Of a stretch of 64,000 bases of DNA, positions 1 to 9,098 are shown piece after piece. The stretch's first letter is position 1. Every line of letters begins with the position of its first letter. The notes beneath the pieces were generated by a model. It searched no databases. It saw nothing but the letters and a program-made list of their open reading frames with translations, and had not been told where the DNA came from. Origin of the DNA: Sulfurisoma sediminicola (lineage in GTDB: Bacteria > Pseudomonadota > Gammaproteobacteria > Burkholderiales > Rhodocyclaceae). The position numbers were made by a program, and so were the translations under genes. The DNA lies in NCBI RefSeq assembly GCF_003865015.1, contig NZ_BHVV01000001.1, positions 558,001 to 622,000 on the forward strand, written 5' to 3'.

Positions 1-1865
1 CATTTCTCGCGTACCTGCTGCGGGTCGAAGTAGCCCTCGCGGCGCAGGCGGTCCTCGGCCAACAGCGACTCGGCCCAGTCGCGCAAGGGGCCGCGCAGCC
101 ACGCATCGATGGGCACGCCGAAGCCCATCTTCGGCCGTTCCACCAGCGTCCGCGGCACGTGGCGATAGAGTAGTTGCCGCAGGATCCACTTGCCGTCGCC
201 GCCCCGCACCTTGAGCGACATCGGCAGGCGCCAGGCGAATTCGACGACGCGATGGTCGAGCAGCGGCACGCGCGTCTCCAGGCTGACGCCCATCGCCGCA
301 CGGTCCACCTTGACCAGGATGTCGTCCGGCAGGTAGCTGACGGTGTCCAGGCACATCATGGTGCTGACGATGTCGGGAAGAACTATGCGCCGGGCAGGGT
401 CGGTCAGCGCCGTCGGCGGCTCGGTGGCGCCGAGGACGAGCTCTGCCGGCTCCTTCCAGTGGGAGACGAGGTCGCGGTAGATCGTCGCCAGGCCGTTGTG
501 ACCGAGGATGTCGGCCAGCTTGTGCAGCTTGTCGCCGGCATTGGCGTGGCGCAGGCGGCGCGGCAGCAACGGCCGGGTCCAGCGGGCGAGCGCGTCGAGC
601 GTGCGCGGCGAAAACGCGTGGATCGACCGCGCCGAGAGGGCGCGCAGGGGCCGCGGCACGCGGGCGATGCCGCGCCACAGTTCGCCGGCGAAGAAGTAGC
701 GGTTGTAGCCGGCGAAAAGCTCGTCGCCGCCGTCGCCCGAGAGGCTGACCGTCACATGGCGACGCGCGAGTTCGGCGACGAGGAAGGTCGGAATCTGCGA
801 GGAGTCGGCGAAGGGCTCGTCGTAGAGATCCGGCAGGCGCGGGATCACCGCCTGCGCCTGCTGCGGCGTGACGTAGAGTTCGGTGTGCTCGGTACCCAGG
901 TGGCGCGCCACTTCCCGCGCGTGTTGCGCCTCGTTGTAGCCTTCCTCGTGGAAGCCGATGGAGAAGGTGCGCACCGGTTGCACGCTCTGCGCCTGCATCA
1001 GCGCCACGACAGTCGACGAATCGATGCCGCCGGAGAGGAAGGCGCCGAGCGGCACGTCGGCCACCATCTGCTCCCGGATCGACCGCGACAGCACGCGTTC
1101 GAGCTCGTCGATCGCCGCAGCATCGTCGCCCTCGAAGCGTTCCGCCTGGCCGCGCGCCGCGATCTCCTGCGCGGACCAATAGCTGCGCAGGGTTTCCGCA
1201 CCGTCGGCGCCGACGCGCAGATAGGACGCGGGCGGAAGCTTGCGCACGCCGCGGTAGATCGAGTACGGCGCCGGGATGTAGTTGTGGCGCATCAGCAGCG
1301 CCAGCGCATCGCGATCGATGTCGGCGCGGAAATCCCGGTGTGCGCGCAGTGCCTTGAGTTCGGAGCCGAACAGCAGCGTCCGGCCGAAGCGCCCGTAATA
1401 GAGCGGCTTCTCGCCGAGCCGGTCGCGAGCGAGGAACAGGGCCCTTTCCCGGCGGTCCCACAAGGCGATGGCGAACATGCCGACCATGCGCTGCAGCGCC
1501 GCCTCGAAGCCCCAGCAGGCGACGGCGGCGAGAATCACCTCGGTGTCGGAATGGCCGCGCCAGGCACGGACGCACTCGGCGAAATACGGCTCGCCCTCCA
1601 CCGCGGCGCGCATGTCCCGCCAGTTGTAGATCTCGCCGTTGAAAACGATGACGTAGCGGCCGCAGGCCGAGTGCATCGGCTGGTGTCCCGCCGGAGACAG
1701 ATCGAGGATGGAAAGACGACGGTGGGCCAGCGCGACCGGGCCTTCGGCCCAGCTTCCGGCATCGTCGGGACCGCGGGTCACGATGCGATCGGCCATGGCC
1801 CGCGCCGCTGAAGCATCGGCCGCAGCCGCGTTGGACAATTGGAAATATCCGGCAATGCCGCACAT
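1..1865 (-). CDS. asnB: Asparagine synthase-like glutamine amidotransferase (first of three), C-terminus cut by window edge
   Basis: The protein begins MCGIAGYF, giving the N-terminal nucleophile Cys2 of class II glutamine amidotransferases. Residues 2 to about 200 form the glutaminase domain, with FNGEIYN and HSDTE visible. The synthetase half follows and carries the PP-loop SGGIDSS near residue 277, then SGDGGDELFAGY. The usual family length is 620 to 650 residues, so roughly 30 are missing beyond base 1. Family members make Asn from Asp, but in polysaccharide clusters relatives such as WbpS and WbtH amidate sugar uronic acids. Its place at the end of a glycosyltransferase operon favours the second role, which is an inference. 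The gene upstream ends 14 bases before its ATG. Confidence 0.93.
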   Translation of the reverse strand, partial: MCGIAGYFQLSNAAAADASAARAMADRIVTRGPDDAGSWAEGPVALAHRRLSILDLSPAGHQPMHSACGRYVIVFNGEIYNWRDMRAAVEGEPYFAECVRAWRGHSDTEVILAAVACWGFEAALQRMVGMFAIALWDRRERALFLARDRLGEKPLYYGRFGRTLLFGSELKALRAHRDFRADIDRDALALLMRHNYIPAPYSIYRGVRKLPPASYLRVGADGAETLRSYWSAQEIAARGQAERFEGDDAAAIDELERVLSRSIREQMVADVPLGAFLSGGIDSSTVVALMQAQSVQPVRTFSIGFHEEGYNEAQHAREVARHLGTEHTELYVTPQQAQAVIPRLPDLYDEPFADSSQIPTFLVAELARRHVTVSLSGDGGDELFAGYNRYFFAGELWRGIARVPRPLRALSARSIHAFSPRTLDALARWTRPLLPRRLRHANAGDKLHKLADILGHNGLATIYRDLVSHWKEPAELVLGATEPPTALTDPARRIVLPDIVSTMMCLDTVSYLPDDILVKVDRAAMGVSLETRVPLLDHRVVEFAWRLPMSLKVRGGDGKWILRQLLYRHVPRTLVERPKMGFGVPIDAWLRGPLRDWAESLLAEDRLRREGYFDPQQVREK

Positions 1866-1879
1866 GGATGGATGGCCCC

Positions 1880-3040
1880 TCAGTGTTTCTCTGTGATCAC
1901 TTCGCGATAAAGCTTCTCGTAGGCGTCGACGCAGGCAGGCAACGAAAACATCTGCTCGACGCGGCTGCGCCCGGCACGGCCCATCCGCACCCGATCGGGA
2001 TCGAGCGCGACCGCCAGCAGCGCAGCGGCCAGCAGCGCGGGTTGGCGGGGTGGCACCACGCGGCCATTGACGCCGTCGGTCACCGCCTCGGCATTGCCGC
2101 CCACATCCGTCACGACCATCGGCAGGCCGGCGGCCATGCTCTCGAGGACCGCATTGGAAAACCCCTCCTCGTGCGAACAGAGTACCCCGATGTCGGCACA
2201 ACCGAGCAGTTCCGGGACGTCGGTGCGGGAACCGAGCCAGCGCACCTCGTCGCCGATGCCGAGAGCAGATGCCCGTTGCCGCAATCCGCCACCGATCGTA
2301 TCGTCGCGACCGACACAGAGGCAAGCCCATGGGCGGCCCAGATTCTGCTTCATCAGCGCCAGCGCCTCCAGCAGGTCCGCGTGCCCCTTGTAGGGGATCA
2401 GGTTGGCGACGATGACGAAGACCAGGGCGTCATCCGACAGGCCGAGTTCGCGCCGTTTGGCGGCCCGGTCGAAACCGGCCGGAAAGCGTTCGAGATCGAT
2501 CCCGTTGTAGATCAGGCGCAGGCGCTCGGGAGCGATGTCCTCCGCGGCCAATTGCGCCATCACCGCGCGCGAGTTGCCGCAGACCCGATCCATGCGGGGA
2601 TGCAGCAGGCGCTCGAAGCGCGCATAGACGGGATGGGTGCTTTGGTAGAGGTTGAGGCTGCGGCGACTCATCAGCCGCGGGCGGGTTCCGGTAAGCACGG
2701 CCGCGATGCCGCCGAGCAGATAGGCGGCCGGCAGGAAGAAATGGGTCGCCGCCGGGCGACGCCGCAGCATCGTCAGCGAGAGGCCGGCAAGCGCGAGCAC
2801 CAGCTGCAGTCGCGCCTTGAACCGGGGACTGCCGATGCGCTCGAGCCAGCGCGGCACGGAAGGCGCGTGGATCGGAATCCCCGCCGCCTGCAGTTTCTCG
2901 GCCAATGGGCCGTGCGGGACGAGCACGAAGAACTCGGGCCCCCATCCGCGTTCCTTCAGGGCGCAGGCCACCTGGACGAGGTGCTGCTCGGCGCCGCCGA
3001 CCTCGAGTGAGCCAATGACATAGAGAAGAATGCCCTTCAC
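1880..3040 (-). CDS. GT4-family glycosyltransferase
   Basis: This 386-residue protein looks like a GT-B fold retaining glycosyltransferase. The N-terminus has the donor-independent glycine-rich motif GSLEVGGAEQH typical of GT4 enzymes. The C-terminal Rossmann half has PYKGHADLLEAL and the EX7E signature in EEGFSNAVLESMAAG, followed by GLPMVVTDVGG. The start is GTG at 3040 (VKGILLYVIG); an open frame continues upstream to 3238 but there it only shadows the preceding gene. It probably adds one sugar to the repeat unit of the surface glycan at the cytoplasmic membrane. The donor and linkage cannot be read from the sequence. Confidence 0.92.
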   Translation of the reverse strand: MKGILLYVIGSLEVGGAEQHLVQVACALKERGWGPEFFVLVPHGPLAEKLQAAGIPIHAPSVPRWLERIGSPRFKARLQLVLALAGLSLTMLRRRPAATHFFLPAAYLLGGIAAVLTGTRPRLMSRRSLNLYQSTHPVYARFERLLHPRMDRVCGNSRAVMAQLAAEDIAPERLRLIYNGIDLERFPAGFDRAAKRRELGLSDDALVFVIVANLIPYKGHADLLEALALMKQNLGRPWACLCVGRDDTIGGGLRQRASALGIGDEVRWLGSRTDVPELLGCADIGVLCSHEEGFSNAVLESMAAGLPMVVTDVGGNAEAVTDGVNGRVVPPRQPALLAAALLAVALDPDRVRMGRAGRSRVEQMFSLPACVDAYEKLYREVITEKH

Positions 3041-3048
3041 CGTATTCC

Positions 3049-4848
3049 CTACGCGGCGTCGGCCTTGTGGGGGCTCCCGTAGCTCTGGAGGGTCTCGTCG
3101 ATCATTCTGCCTTGTCCGAACCGCGCCAGCGCATGGTCCCTTCCCGCCATGGCCGCCCGGGCACGCCAGGCCGGATCCTGCAGCACCGAGACAAGGGCGC
3201 GGGCGATGGTCTCGGGGTCGTCCGAGTCCATCAGCCATCCGGTCTTTCCGCTATCGAGCGTCTCGCCGGCGCCGCCGACATCGACCGTGACCACGGGAAC
3301 CCCCATGGCCTGAGCCTCCACCAGTACGTTGGGCAGCCCTTCCACCCGCGAAGTCAGCAGGAACGCATCCATCGCCGCCAGCGCGGCCACGACCTTTCGC
3401 TCGTGACCCGTGAATCGGAATCGCTCGCTCAACCCCGCATCGGCCACGGCCTGTTCGAGACTCTTCCGCAGCGGGCCGTCGCCGACGACCAAAAACGCCG
3501 CAGCGGGAACCTCGCGGGCGACGCGCACGGCGATCGCCATCCAGAGCAAGGGGCGTTTCTCCTCCGACAGCCTCATCACGGTGCCGACCACCAGGGCTGC
3601 CGCATCGATGCCATGGCGCTGACGATATTCCTGCGCCAGCGGGACACGCGCCGATGGCGTCGGGAAGGCATCGAAGTCGAAGCCGTTTCTCACGACCCTC
3701 ATCCGTTCCGGCGCCACCCCGAGCCAGGCTGCGTAGTCGCGGGCACCGGCTTCGCTGTTGTTCAGGAACACGACGTTGGAATGGCCCGCGAGCAGGCGAT
3801 AGATCGGGCGCATGAACGGCTGGTAAAACGCGAAATGCCGGGGAGACATGCTGCGGCAGCCGAGCACGACGCGCGGCACGCCGGCAATCAGCGCCGCCAG
3901 GCCGGCCGCCACGTTCGTGTGGTCGAGCCATGAATGGACCACGTCGGGCCGCCGGTCGCGAAACTCGAGGACATAGGCCAGAATCGCAACGCCAAGCCCG
4001 TTCCAAGACTTGAGCAGCCCGAGCACATGCCGGTCGATCGTCGCCGCCGTCCGCTCACTGGCACCGCGTGCAAAGATCGGCCGGACGCGTTCGCAACGAA
4101 TCCCCGCCTGCAACAATGGCTGCAAATAGAAATCGTGCGGATGCCGCATCGGCTGCTCGTGGATGAGTTCCAGTTGGTCAAGGCCGCGGCCCCTCAGGCC
4201 GAGCAGGGTATTGCAGAGCTGGCGTTCGGAGCCTCCCGGGCCGAGGCTCGCGGCGACAAACAGGATCTTCGTGGCAGGTAACGGCTTCGCTTCGTTCTTC
4301 GCCCCATTAAGGAGGCGGGCGAATCGCGCGGCCTTGTTCTCGAATCGCCACTCCTGGACGCCAAAGGACATGAATCGACGGGTGAATTGATGGAGGAAGC
4401 GAAAAACCATCGAGTCGAAGAACTTTCTCGCCACGACGACGCGCATGTCCAGGCGCCGTGGCGGCTCGATGGATGCGAGGCAGTGCAGTCCCGCGATCCC
4501 CGCGCGCAGCGCACTAATGGCTGCACGGAACCCGAAGCGCGACCAGTCGCCGACCAGGATCAGATCCCGGCCCAACTGCCCTGGCAGCCTCCAGACTTCC
4601 GGACTGTCGACATACCAGCCGACACGGCCCGGATGTCGCGCCGCCAGGGCGTCGTCTTCGCCCGGCAACACCACGCTGGCAACGGATTTCGACGCCAGCA
4701 GCGCCTCGATTGCGGCGGTGGCCACGGGTACCTCGAAACAGACCGTGCACGGGACGCCGGCGCGACGGATGGCGTCCTCGACGTTGGCGACGACGCCCGC
4801 CGCGAAGTCGTCGCCGGCGGCCTGCCTATTCACGGCTGAAGACTGCAT
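3049..4848 (-). CDS. GT4-family glycosyltransferase with an unassigned N-terminal domain
   Basis: The 599-residue product has two parts. From about residue 194 onward it is a standard GT4 enzyme, with GPGGSERQL, RLSEEKRPLLW, VVGDGPLRKSLE and the EX7E pair in EGLPNVLVEAQAMG. The first 190 or so residues match no family I recognise; they contain GWYVDSPEVWRLPGQL and a basic, aromatic stretch before the GT domain. Most GT4 enzymes are 350 to 420 residues, so this is a clear extension. The ATG at 4848 lies 19 bases inside the end of wecB, consistent with translational coupling. The extra domain could bind acceptor or membrane, but that is a guess. Confidence 0.88.
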   Translation of the reverse strand: MQSSAVNRQAAGDDFAAGVVANVEDAIRRAGVPCTVCFEVPVATAAIEALLASKSVASVVLPGEDDALAARHPGRVGWYVDSPEVWRLPGQLGRDLILVGDWSRFGFRAAISALRAGIAGLHCLASIEPPRRLDMRVVVARKFFDSMVFRFLHQFTRRFMSFGVQEWRFENKAARFARLLNGAKNEAKPLPATKILFVAASLGPGGSERQLCNTLLGLRGRGLDQLELIHEQPMRHPHDFYLQPLLQAGIRCERVRPIFARGASERTAATIDRHVLGLLKSWNGLGVAILAYVLEFRDRRPDVVHSWLDHTNVAAGLAALIAGVPRVVLGCRSMSPRHFAFYQPFMRPIYRLLAGHSNVVFLNNSEAGARDYAAWLGVAPERMRVVRNGFDFDAFPTPSARVPLAQEYRQRHGIDAAALVVGTVMRLSEEKRPLLWMAIAVRVAREVPAAAFLVVGDGPLRKSLEQAVADAGLSERFRFTGHERKVVAALAAMDAFLLTSRVEGLPNVLVEAQAMGVPVVTVDVGGAGETLDSGKTGWLMDSDDPETIARALVSVLQDPAWRARAAMAGRDHALARFGQGRMIDETLQSYGSPHKADAA

Positions 4849-5933
4849 CGCTGCCGCAGGCTGCGGACGATGCGCGAAGACGCCTGCCCATCCCAGAGAG
4901 GGACGCGGCAGGCCATGCGCTCGGTGCCGCGGGACAGGGTCGCGATAGCCTCGGCAGCGATTGCCGTCGGCGAAATCAGCCGGTTGCTGCCAAGCTCGAC
5001 CGTCACCGGCCGTTCGGTCGATTCGCGCGCCGTCAGGCAGGGAATGCCCAGGTAGGTCGTTTCCTCCTGGATGCCACCGGAGTCGGTGACGACGAGGGCG
5101 CAATCGGTGACGAGGCTCATGAATTCTATGTAGCCGAGCGGCTCGATCAGGCGGACGCCGGCAGCGACCAGCCGCTGCCAGAGCCCGAATTCCTCGAGCC
5201 GGTTCCTGGTCCGGGGATGGACCGGAAACACGACGGTGGTCGTGCCGGCCAGCGCCACAAGCTGTTCCGCGATCGTCGTCAGGCTCGCCGCTGTATCGAC
5301 GTTGACCGGCCGGTGCAGCGTCACGACGACATAGGATCGCGGCTCGAGGCCCATCGACCGGGCCGTGGCCACGGCCGCAATGTGGTTGGCAAGCTGGCAG
5401 TAGGCGTCGATCATGACGTTGCCGACCAGTTCGATGCGCGCCTCCGGGATGCCCTCGCGCCGCAGATTGACGTCCGCGTCGGCCGATGGCGTCCACAGCA
5501 GGTCGGCGATGGCGTCTGTCGCTACGCGGTTGATCTCCTCGGGCATGGTGCGGTCGCCGCTGCGCAGGCCGGCTTCGAGGTGCGCCACCGGCAGGTTCAG
5601 CTTCCGCGCCACCAGCGCCGCCGCCAGAGTGGAATTTACGTCGCCGACGACGACGGTCCAGTCGGGCCGGTCGCTCAGGCATAGCGCCTCGTAGGCGGTC
5701 AGTACCGCAGCGGTCTGTTCGGCGTGGGTCTTGCCCGAGGCGCGAAGGTGGAACGCCGGATCGGGCAGGCCGAGGTCGCGCAGAAACACGTCGGACATTT
5801 CGGGGCTGAAGTGCTGGCCCGTGTGGACCAGTACCGGCTCGGCCCAGTCCGTGGCCGCGAGTGCATGGTAGAGGGGGCCGACCTTCATGAAGTTCGGGCG
5901 TGCCCCGGCGACCAGGTGGATGCGCGTTTTCAT
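4830..5933 (-). CDS. wecB: UDP-N-acetylglucosamine 2-epimerase (non-hydrolysing)
   Basis: This enzyme interconverts UDP-GlcNAc and UDP-ManNAc. The 367-residue length is normal for the family. Visible signatures include GARPNFMKVGPL at the N-terminus, the TGQHFSPEMS stretch, HLEAGLRSGDRTMPEE and, near the C-terminus, DSGGIQEE. It could supply ManNAc or, with the TviB-type dehydrogenase of this locus, ManNAc-derived uronic acids. The ATG at 5933 overlaps the stop of the upstream glycosyltransferase (5930) in the ATGA arrangement. Confidence 0.95.
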   Translation of the reverse strand: MKTRIHLVAGARPNFMKVGPLYHALAATDWAEPVLVHTGQHFSPEMSDVFLRDLGLPDPAFHLRASGKTHAEQTAAVLTAYEALCLSDRPDWTVVVGDVNSTLAAALVARKLNLPVAHLEAGLRSGDRTMPEEINRVATDAIADLLWTPSADADVNLRREGIPEARIELVGNVMIDAYCQLANHIAAVATARSMGLEPRSYVVVTLHRPVNVDTAASLTTIAEQLVALAGTTTVVFPVHPRTRNRLEEFGLWQRLVAAGVRLIEPLGYIEFMSLVTDCALVVTDSGGIQEETTYLGIPCLTARESTERPVTVELGSNRLISPTAIAAEAIATLSRGTERMACRVPLWDGQASSRIVRSLRQRCSLQP

Positions 5934-7198
5934 CGTCGTCTCCCTGCGGCAATGCTCTTGGCGAACTCGAGGACGGCTTCGAACTGGGCCGCCACCTCGC
6001 CGATATCAAACCTGCGGATGGCCTGGTCCGAGGGCAGGGGCGCCGCCGCCTGGCCGGAACGCCAGCGCTCGAACGCACCGCGCACGGCCAACGCCAGCCC
6101 GACCTCGTCGGCCGGATCCACCGTCGGGAAGCCGAGATCGCCCAGCACCGTCGCCGTGACGCCCACGGTCGGCGTCACGGCAAGAATGGGACGCCGCAGC
6201 ATCAGGTAGTCGACGATCTTGCTGGGAAAGAACACGCTGCGTTCGGCCGGCGCATCGACGACCAGCAGCAGGTCGCTGGCCTGGCCCAGCGCCAGGCTTT
6301 CCAGGTAGGGCACGTTGGGAGCGAGGGAGACGAAATCGCCGATGCCGAGTTGTTCGACCGCCTCGCGCATGCCCGGCGTCGCATGGCCGACGAACTCGAC
6401 CGCCAGGTGCCGCCGGATGTCGCCGTCTGTAGCCAGGGTGGCCAGCGCCCGCAACAACGCGATGGGTTCGCGGTGGCCGTAGATGTTCCCGGTATGGGAG
6501 ATGCGGAACTTGTCCGAGCATGGCGGCGGCGCGACGGCACTCAGCAGTTCCGCATCGAAGCCGTGCCCTACCACGTGCACCTTGTCTCGCCATGCCGCCG
6601 GGTACTTGGCCATCACCAGATCCGCGGTTTCCGTCGTGGTGAAGATCACCGCGTCGGCGGCTTCGATGATCGCGCGCTCGCGCTCGATCGCCTGCTGCCG
6701 CTTGACGGGATCGGGCACGTCGAAATACGGGCTGTCCACCCAGGGATCGCTGAAGTGTGCGACCCATGGCAGGCGCGGAAACTTGCGCTTCAGCTGCAGG
6801 CCGACCACATGATCGATCCATGGCTGGGCGAAGCTGACGAAGACGTCGGGACGCAGCGCCCGCACATCGCGGCGCAGAACGGCCAGGGAGCGGCGAACCC
6901 AGTTGTCGGGAGTGACGGGTTCCTGCGGCGGCCAGTAACGCCAACAGGCCCGGCGCCAAAGCTCGCTCGGCTCCACCTCCTCGCGCGGCTCGACATGCTC
7001 GAGGTCGTAGCTGTCGCGATAGATTTCCGCGAGCCGCGCGTCCTGAGCGGCATATGGTTCCGCCGCCGGGACCACCGTGACCACCCGTGACCGCCAGTCG
7101 CGGCGGTGCAGTGCCCGCAACAGCCGCGAGACCTGCAGCGAGCGCGGGAAGACGAGCGGCGGCATCATCCACGCCAGTGCCAGGAGTTTGCCGCTCAC
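5930..7198 (-). CDS. Glycosyltransferase, GT4-like
   Basis: The 422-residue protein starts at a GTG that overlaps the stop of the upstream amidotransferase by four bases (GTGA). The N-terminal domain contains WMMPPLVFPRSLQVSRLL, a pattern seen in GT4-like enzymes that receive acceptors near the membrane, followed by AHFSDPWVDSPYF. The donor-binding half has HTGNIYGHREP and FFPSKIVDYLMLRRPIL, where PSK-I-DYL takes the place of the classical EX7E loop. An open frame continues upstream to 7735 but is not conserved-looking protein. It likely adds a sugar to the surface glycan; the specificity is unknown. Confidence 0.88.
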   Translation of the reverse strand: MSGKLLALAWMMPPLVFPRSLQVSRLLRALHRRDWRSRVVTVVPAAEPYAAQDARLAEIYRDSYDLEHVEPREEVEPSELWRRACWRYWPPQEPVTPDNWVRRSLAVLRRDVRALRPDVFVSFAQPWIDHVVGLQLKRKFPRLPWVAHFSDPWVDSPYFDVPDPVKRQQAIERERAIIEAADAVIFTTTETADLVMAKYPAAWRDKVHVVGHGFDAELLSAVAPPPCSDKFRISHTGNIYGHREPIALLRALATLATDGDIRRHLAVEFVGHATPGMREAVEQLGIGDFVSLAPNVPYLESLALGQASDLLLVVDAPAERSVFFPSKIVDYLMLRRPILAVTPTVGVTATVLGDLGFPTVDPADEVGLALAVRGAFERWRSGQAAAPLPSDQAIRRFDIGEVAAQFEAVLEFAKSIAAGRRR

Positions 7199-9084
7199 TG
7201 CAGCCACCTCCGCATCCAGATTTCCAGGATCAGCAGGCTCCACAGGCGGTGTCGCGCCACGGACGGCGCATCGGCCGCGGTGCCGGCAGCCACGGCCGCC
7301 GCGACCGCGTCGGGACGCAGCCAGTCCCGGCAACGCGCCGCGGGGTCGAGCAGCATCTCGCCGACCCATCCCTTGAGAGAGCCCGACAGCCAATCGTATA
7401 CCGGTACCGGAAAGCCCTGCTTCGGCCGCGTCACGATCTCCGCCGGCAGGCGCGAGCCCGCATAGCGGCGCAGAATCTCCTTCGTCCGGTACTCGCCGCC
7501 GGGACCCCGACCGGCCTTCAGCCGCGGCGGCAGGCGGGCGGCCCACTCGACCAGGCGGTAGTCGAGGAATGGGGTGCGAAGTTCCAGTGAATTCGCCATC
7601 GACATGCGGTCCGCCTTCATCAGCAGATCTTCCACCAGCCAGTCCTGGCAATAGGAATAAAGCACCTGATTCAACGGCTCCTGCGCCCCCAGCCGGTCGA
7701 GGCTGCGACGAACGCTGTCGAGGCTGTCGGGCCACTCACCCGGCGACAACAACATCCCGCGCTTTTCTGCCGATGACCAGAGATTGGTCATCGAGATCGG
7801 CTCGGGCACCAGGCGTTGATCGGTGACGGTCGCAGCCAAAGCCCGTTCGCGTCGCAATGATGGAGAAAACGGCGATGCCAGGCCCGAGACAAACCCTCGC
7901 ATCCCGCTCGTCGCCACCCTGGCCGCCGCAACCTGATCCCACAACTTCGCCCATCGATCGAAATCGTAACCTGCCAGGATTTCGTCGGCGCCCTCCCCGG
8001 ACAGCACGACCTTGACCTGCTGCCTTGCCAATCGGGAGACATGGTAAAGGGGAAGGGATGCCAGATCGGCGAGCGGTTCGTCCGTATGCCAGACGAAGTC
8101 CGGCAGAAAGTTCAGGAACTCCTTCTCGTCGATCACGACCTCGTGATGCTGGGTCGAGAACTCCTTCGCCACCATTCTGGCGTAAGCCAACTCGTCGGTA
8201 TCCGGCGCATTGGCGAAGGCGACGGAAAAGGTATGCAGCGAGCGTGCTCCGGCCGCGGCGACTACGGCGCTGGAGTCGAGCCCTCCGCTCAAGGTGATGC
8301 CGACGGGCACGTCCGCCTGGAGCCGCAGCCTGACCGCATCCTCGAAGAGGTCGCGAAACTCGTCCTCGTATTCCCGATCGGCCTTCTCGCTCGCCGGCGC
8401 AGACATGGGCATGTCCCACCAACGGCTTACCCTTGGCTCGGCGTCTCCAAGCCTTAACTCGAGGCGATGCGCCGGTGGCAACTTGAAGATGCCGTCCCAT
8501 ATGGTCTGCGGTGCCGGGACATAACGATAGGTCAGGAAATCCCACACCGCCTGCCGATTGACCGATTTCTCGATCCGCCGGGACGCGAGAATGGACTTGA
8601 TTTCCGATCCGAACAACAGTGCATTTCCCACCCGGGCGTAATAGAGCGGCTTGACACCGAGTCGATCGCGAACAAGGTGCAAGACGCCCTGTCGCTTGTC
8701 CCAGATGACGATTGCGAACATGCCGTTCAATCGCGCCAGGCCGTCGATCCCCATGGCCTCGTAGAGCCGGAGAATGACTTCCGTGTCGGAACGCGTACGG
8801 AACTGCAGGCCGCTCCGGGTCAGGTCGTCTCGCAATTCGACATGATTGAAGATTTCGCCGTTGAAACAGATGACGATCCGGCCATCATCGGTGGCCATCG
8901 GCTGATGGCCACTCTCGAGATCGACGATGCTCAGCCGCTGGAAGCCCAGCCCGCAATCGTCATCGGCGTAGAACCCCTGGTCGTCCGGGCCGCGATGGAC
9001 GATCGCGGCGCACATGTCCCTCAACAACGGGACACGCTGTGCGTGTTCAACATCGAGCCGGAACCATCCGGCGAGGCCGCACAC
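7195..9084 (-). CDS. asnB: Asparagine synthase-like glutamine amidotransferase (second of three)
   Basis: This is a full-length 629-residue member. It begins MCGLAGWF with the catalytic Cys2, has the glutaminase motifs RLSIVDLESGHQPM and FNGEIFNH, and carries the PP-loop SGGLDSS near residue 261. SGEGADEILAGY and the C-terminal region RTPFLDYRLVEW are also typical. It shares only the family framework with the first copy, so the paralogues probably act on different acids. It could make asparagine, but three such genes inside one glycan locus argue for amidation of uronic-acid sugars or a peptide-like substituent. It lies 14 bases after the upstream methyltransferase. Confidence 0.94.
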   Translation of the reverse strand: MCGLAGWFRLDVEHAQRVPLLRDMCAAIVHRGPDDQGFYADDDCGLGFQRLSIVDLESGHQPMATDDGRIVICFNGEIFNHVELRDDLTRSGLQFRTRSDTEVILRLYEAMGIDGLARLNGMFAIVIWDKRQGVLHLVRDRLGVKPLYYARVGNALLFGSEIKSILASRRIEKSVNRQAVWDFLTYRYVPAPQTIWDGIFKLPPAHRLELRLGDAEPRVSRWWDMPMSAPASEKADREYEDEFRDLFEDAVRLRLQADVPVGITLSGGLDSSAVVAAAGARSLHTFSVAFANAPDTDELAYARMVAKEFSTQHHEVVIDEKEFLNFLPDFVWHTDEPLADLASLPLYHVSRLARQQVKVVLSGEGADEILAGYDFDRWAKLWDQVAAARVATSGMRGFVSGLASPFSPSLRRERALAATVTDQRLVPEPISMTNLWSSAEKRGMLLSPGEWPDSLDSVRRSLDRLGAQEPLNQVLYSYCQDWLVEDLLMKADRMSMANSLELRTPFLDYRLVEWAARLPPRLKAGRGPGGEYRTKEILRRYAGSRLPAEIVTRPKQGFPVPVYDWLSGSLKGWVGEMLLDPAARCRDWLRPDAVAAAVAAGTAADAPSVARHRLWSLLILEIWMRRWLQ

Positions 9085-9098
9085 CGTCCTTGGTCCGA

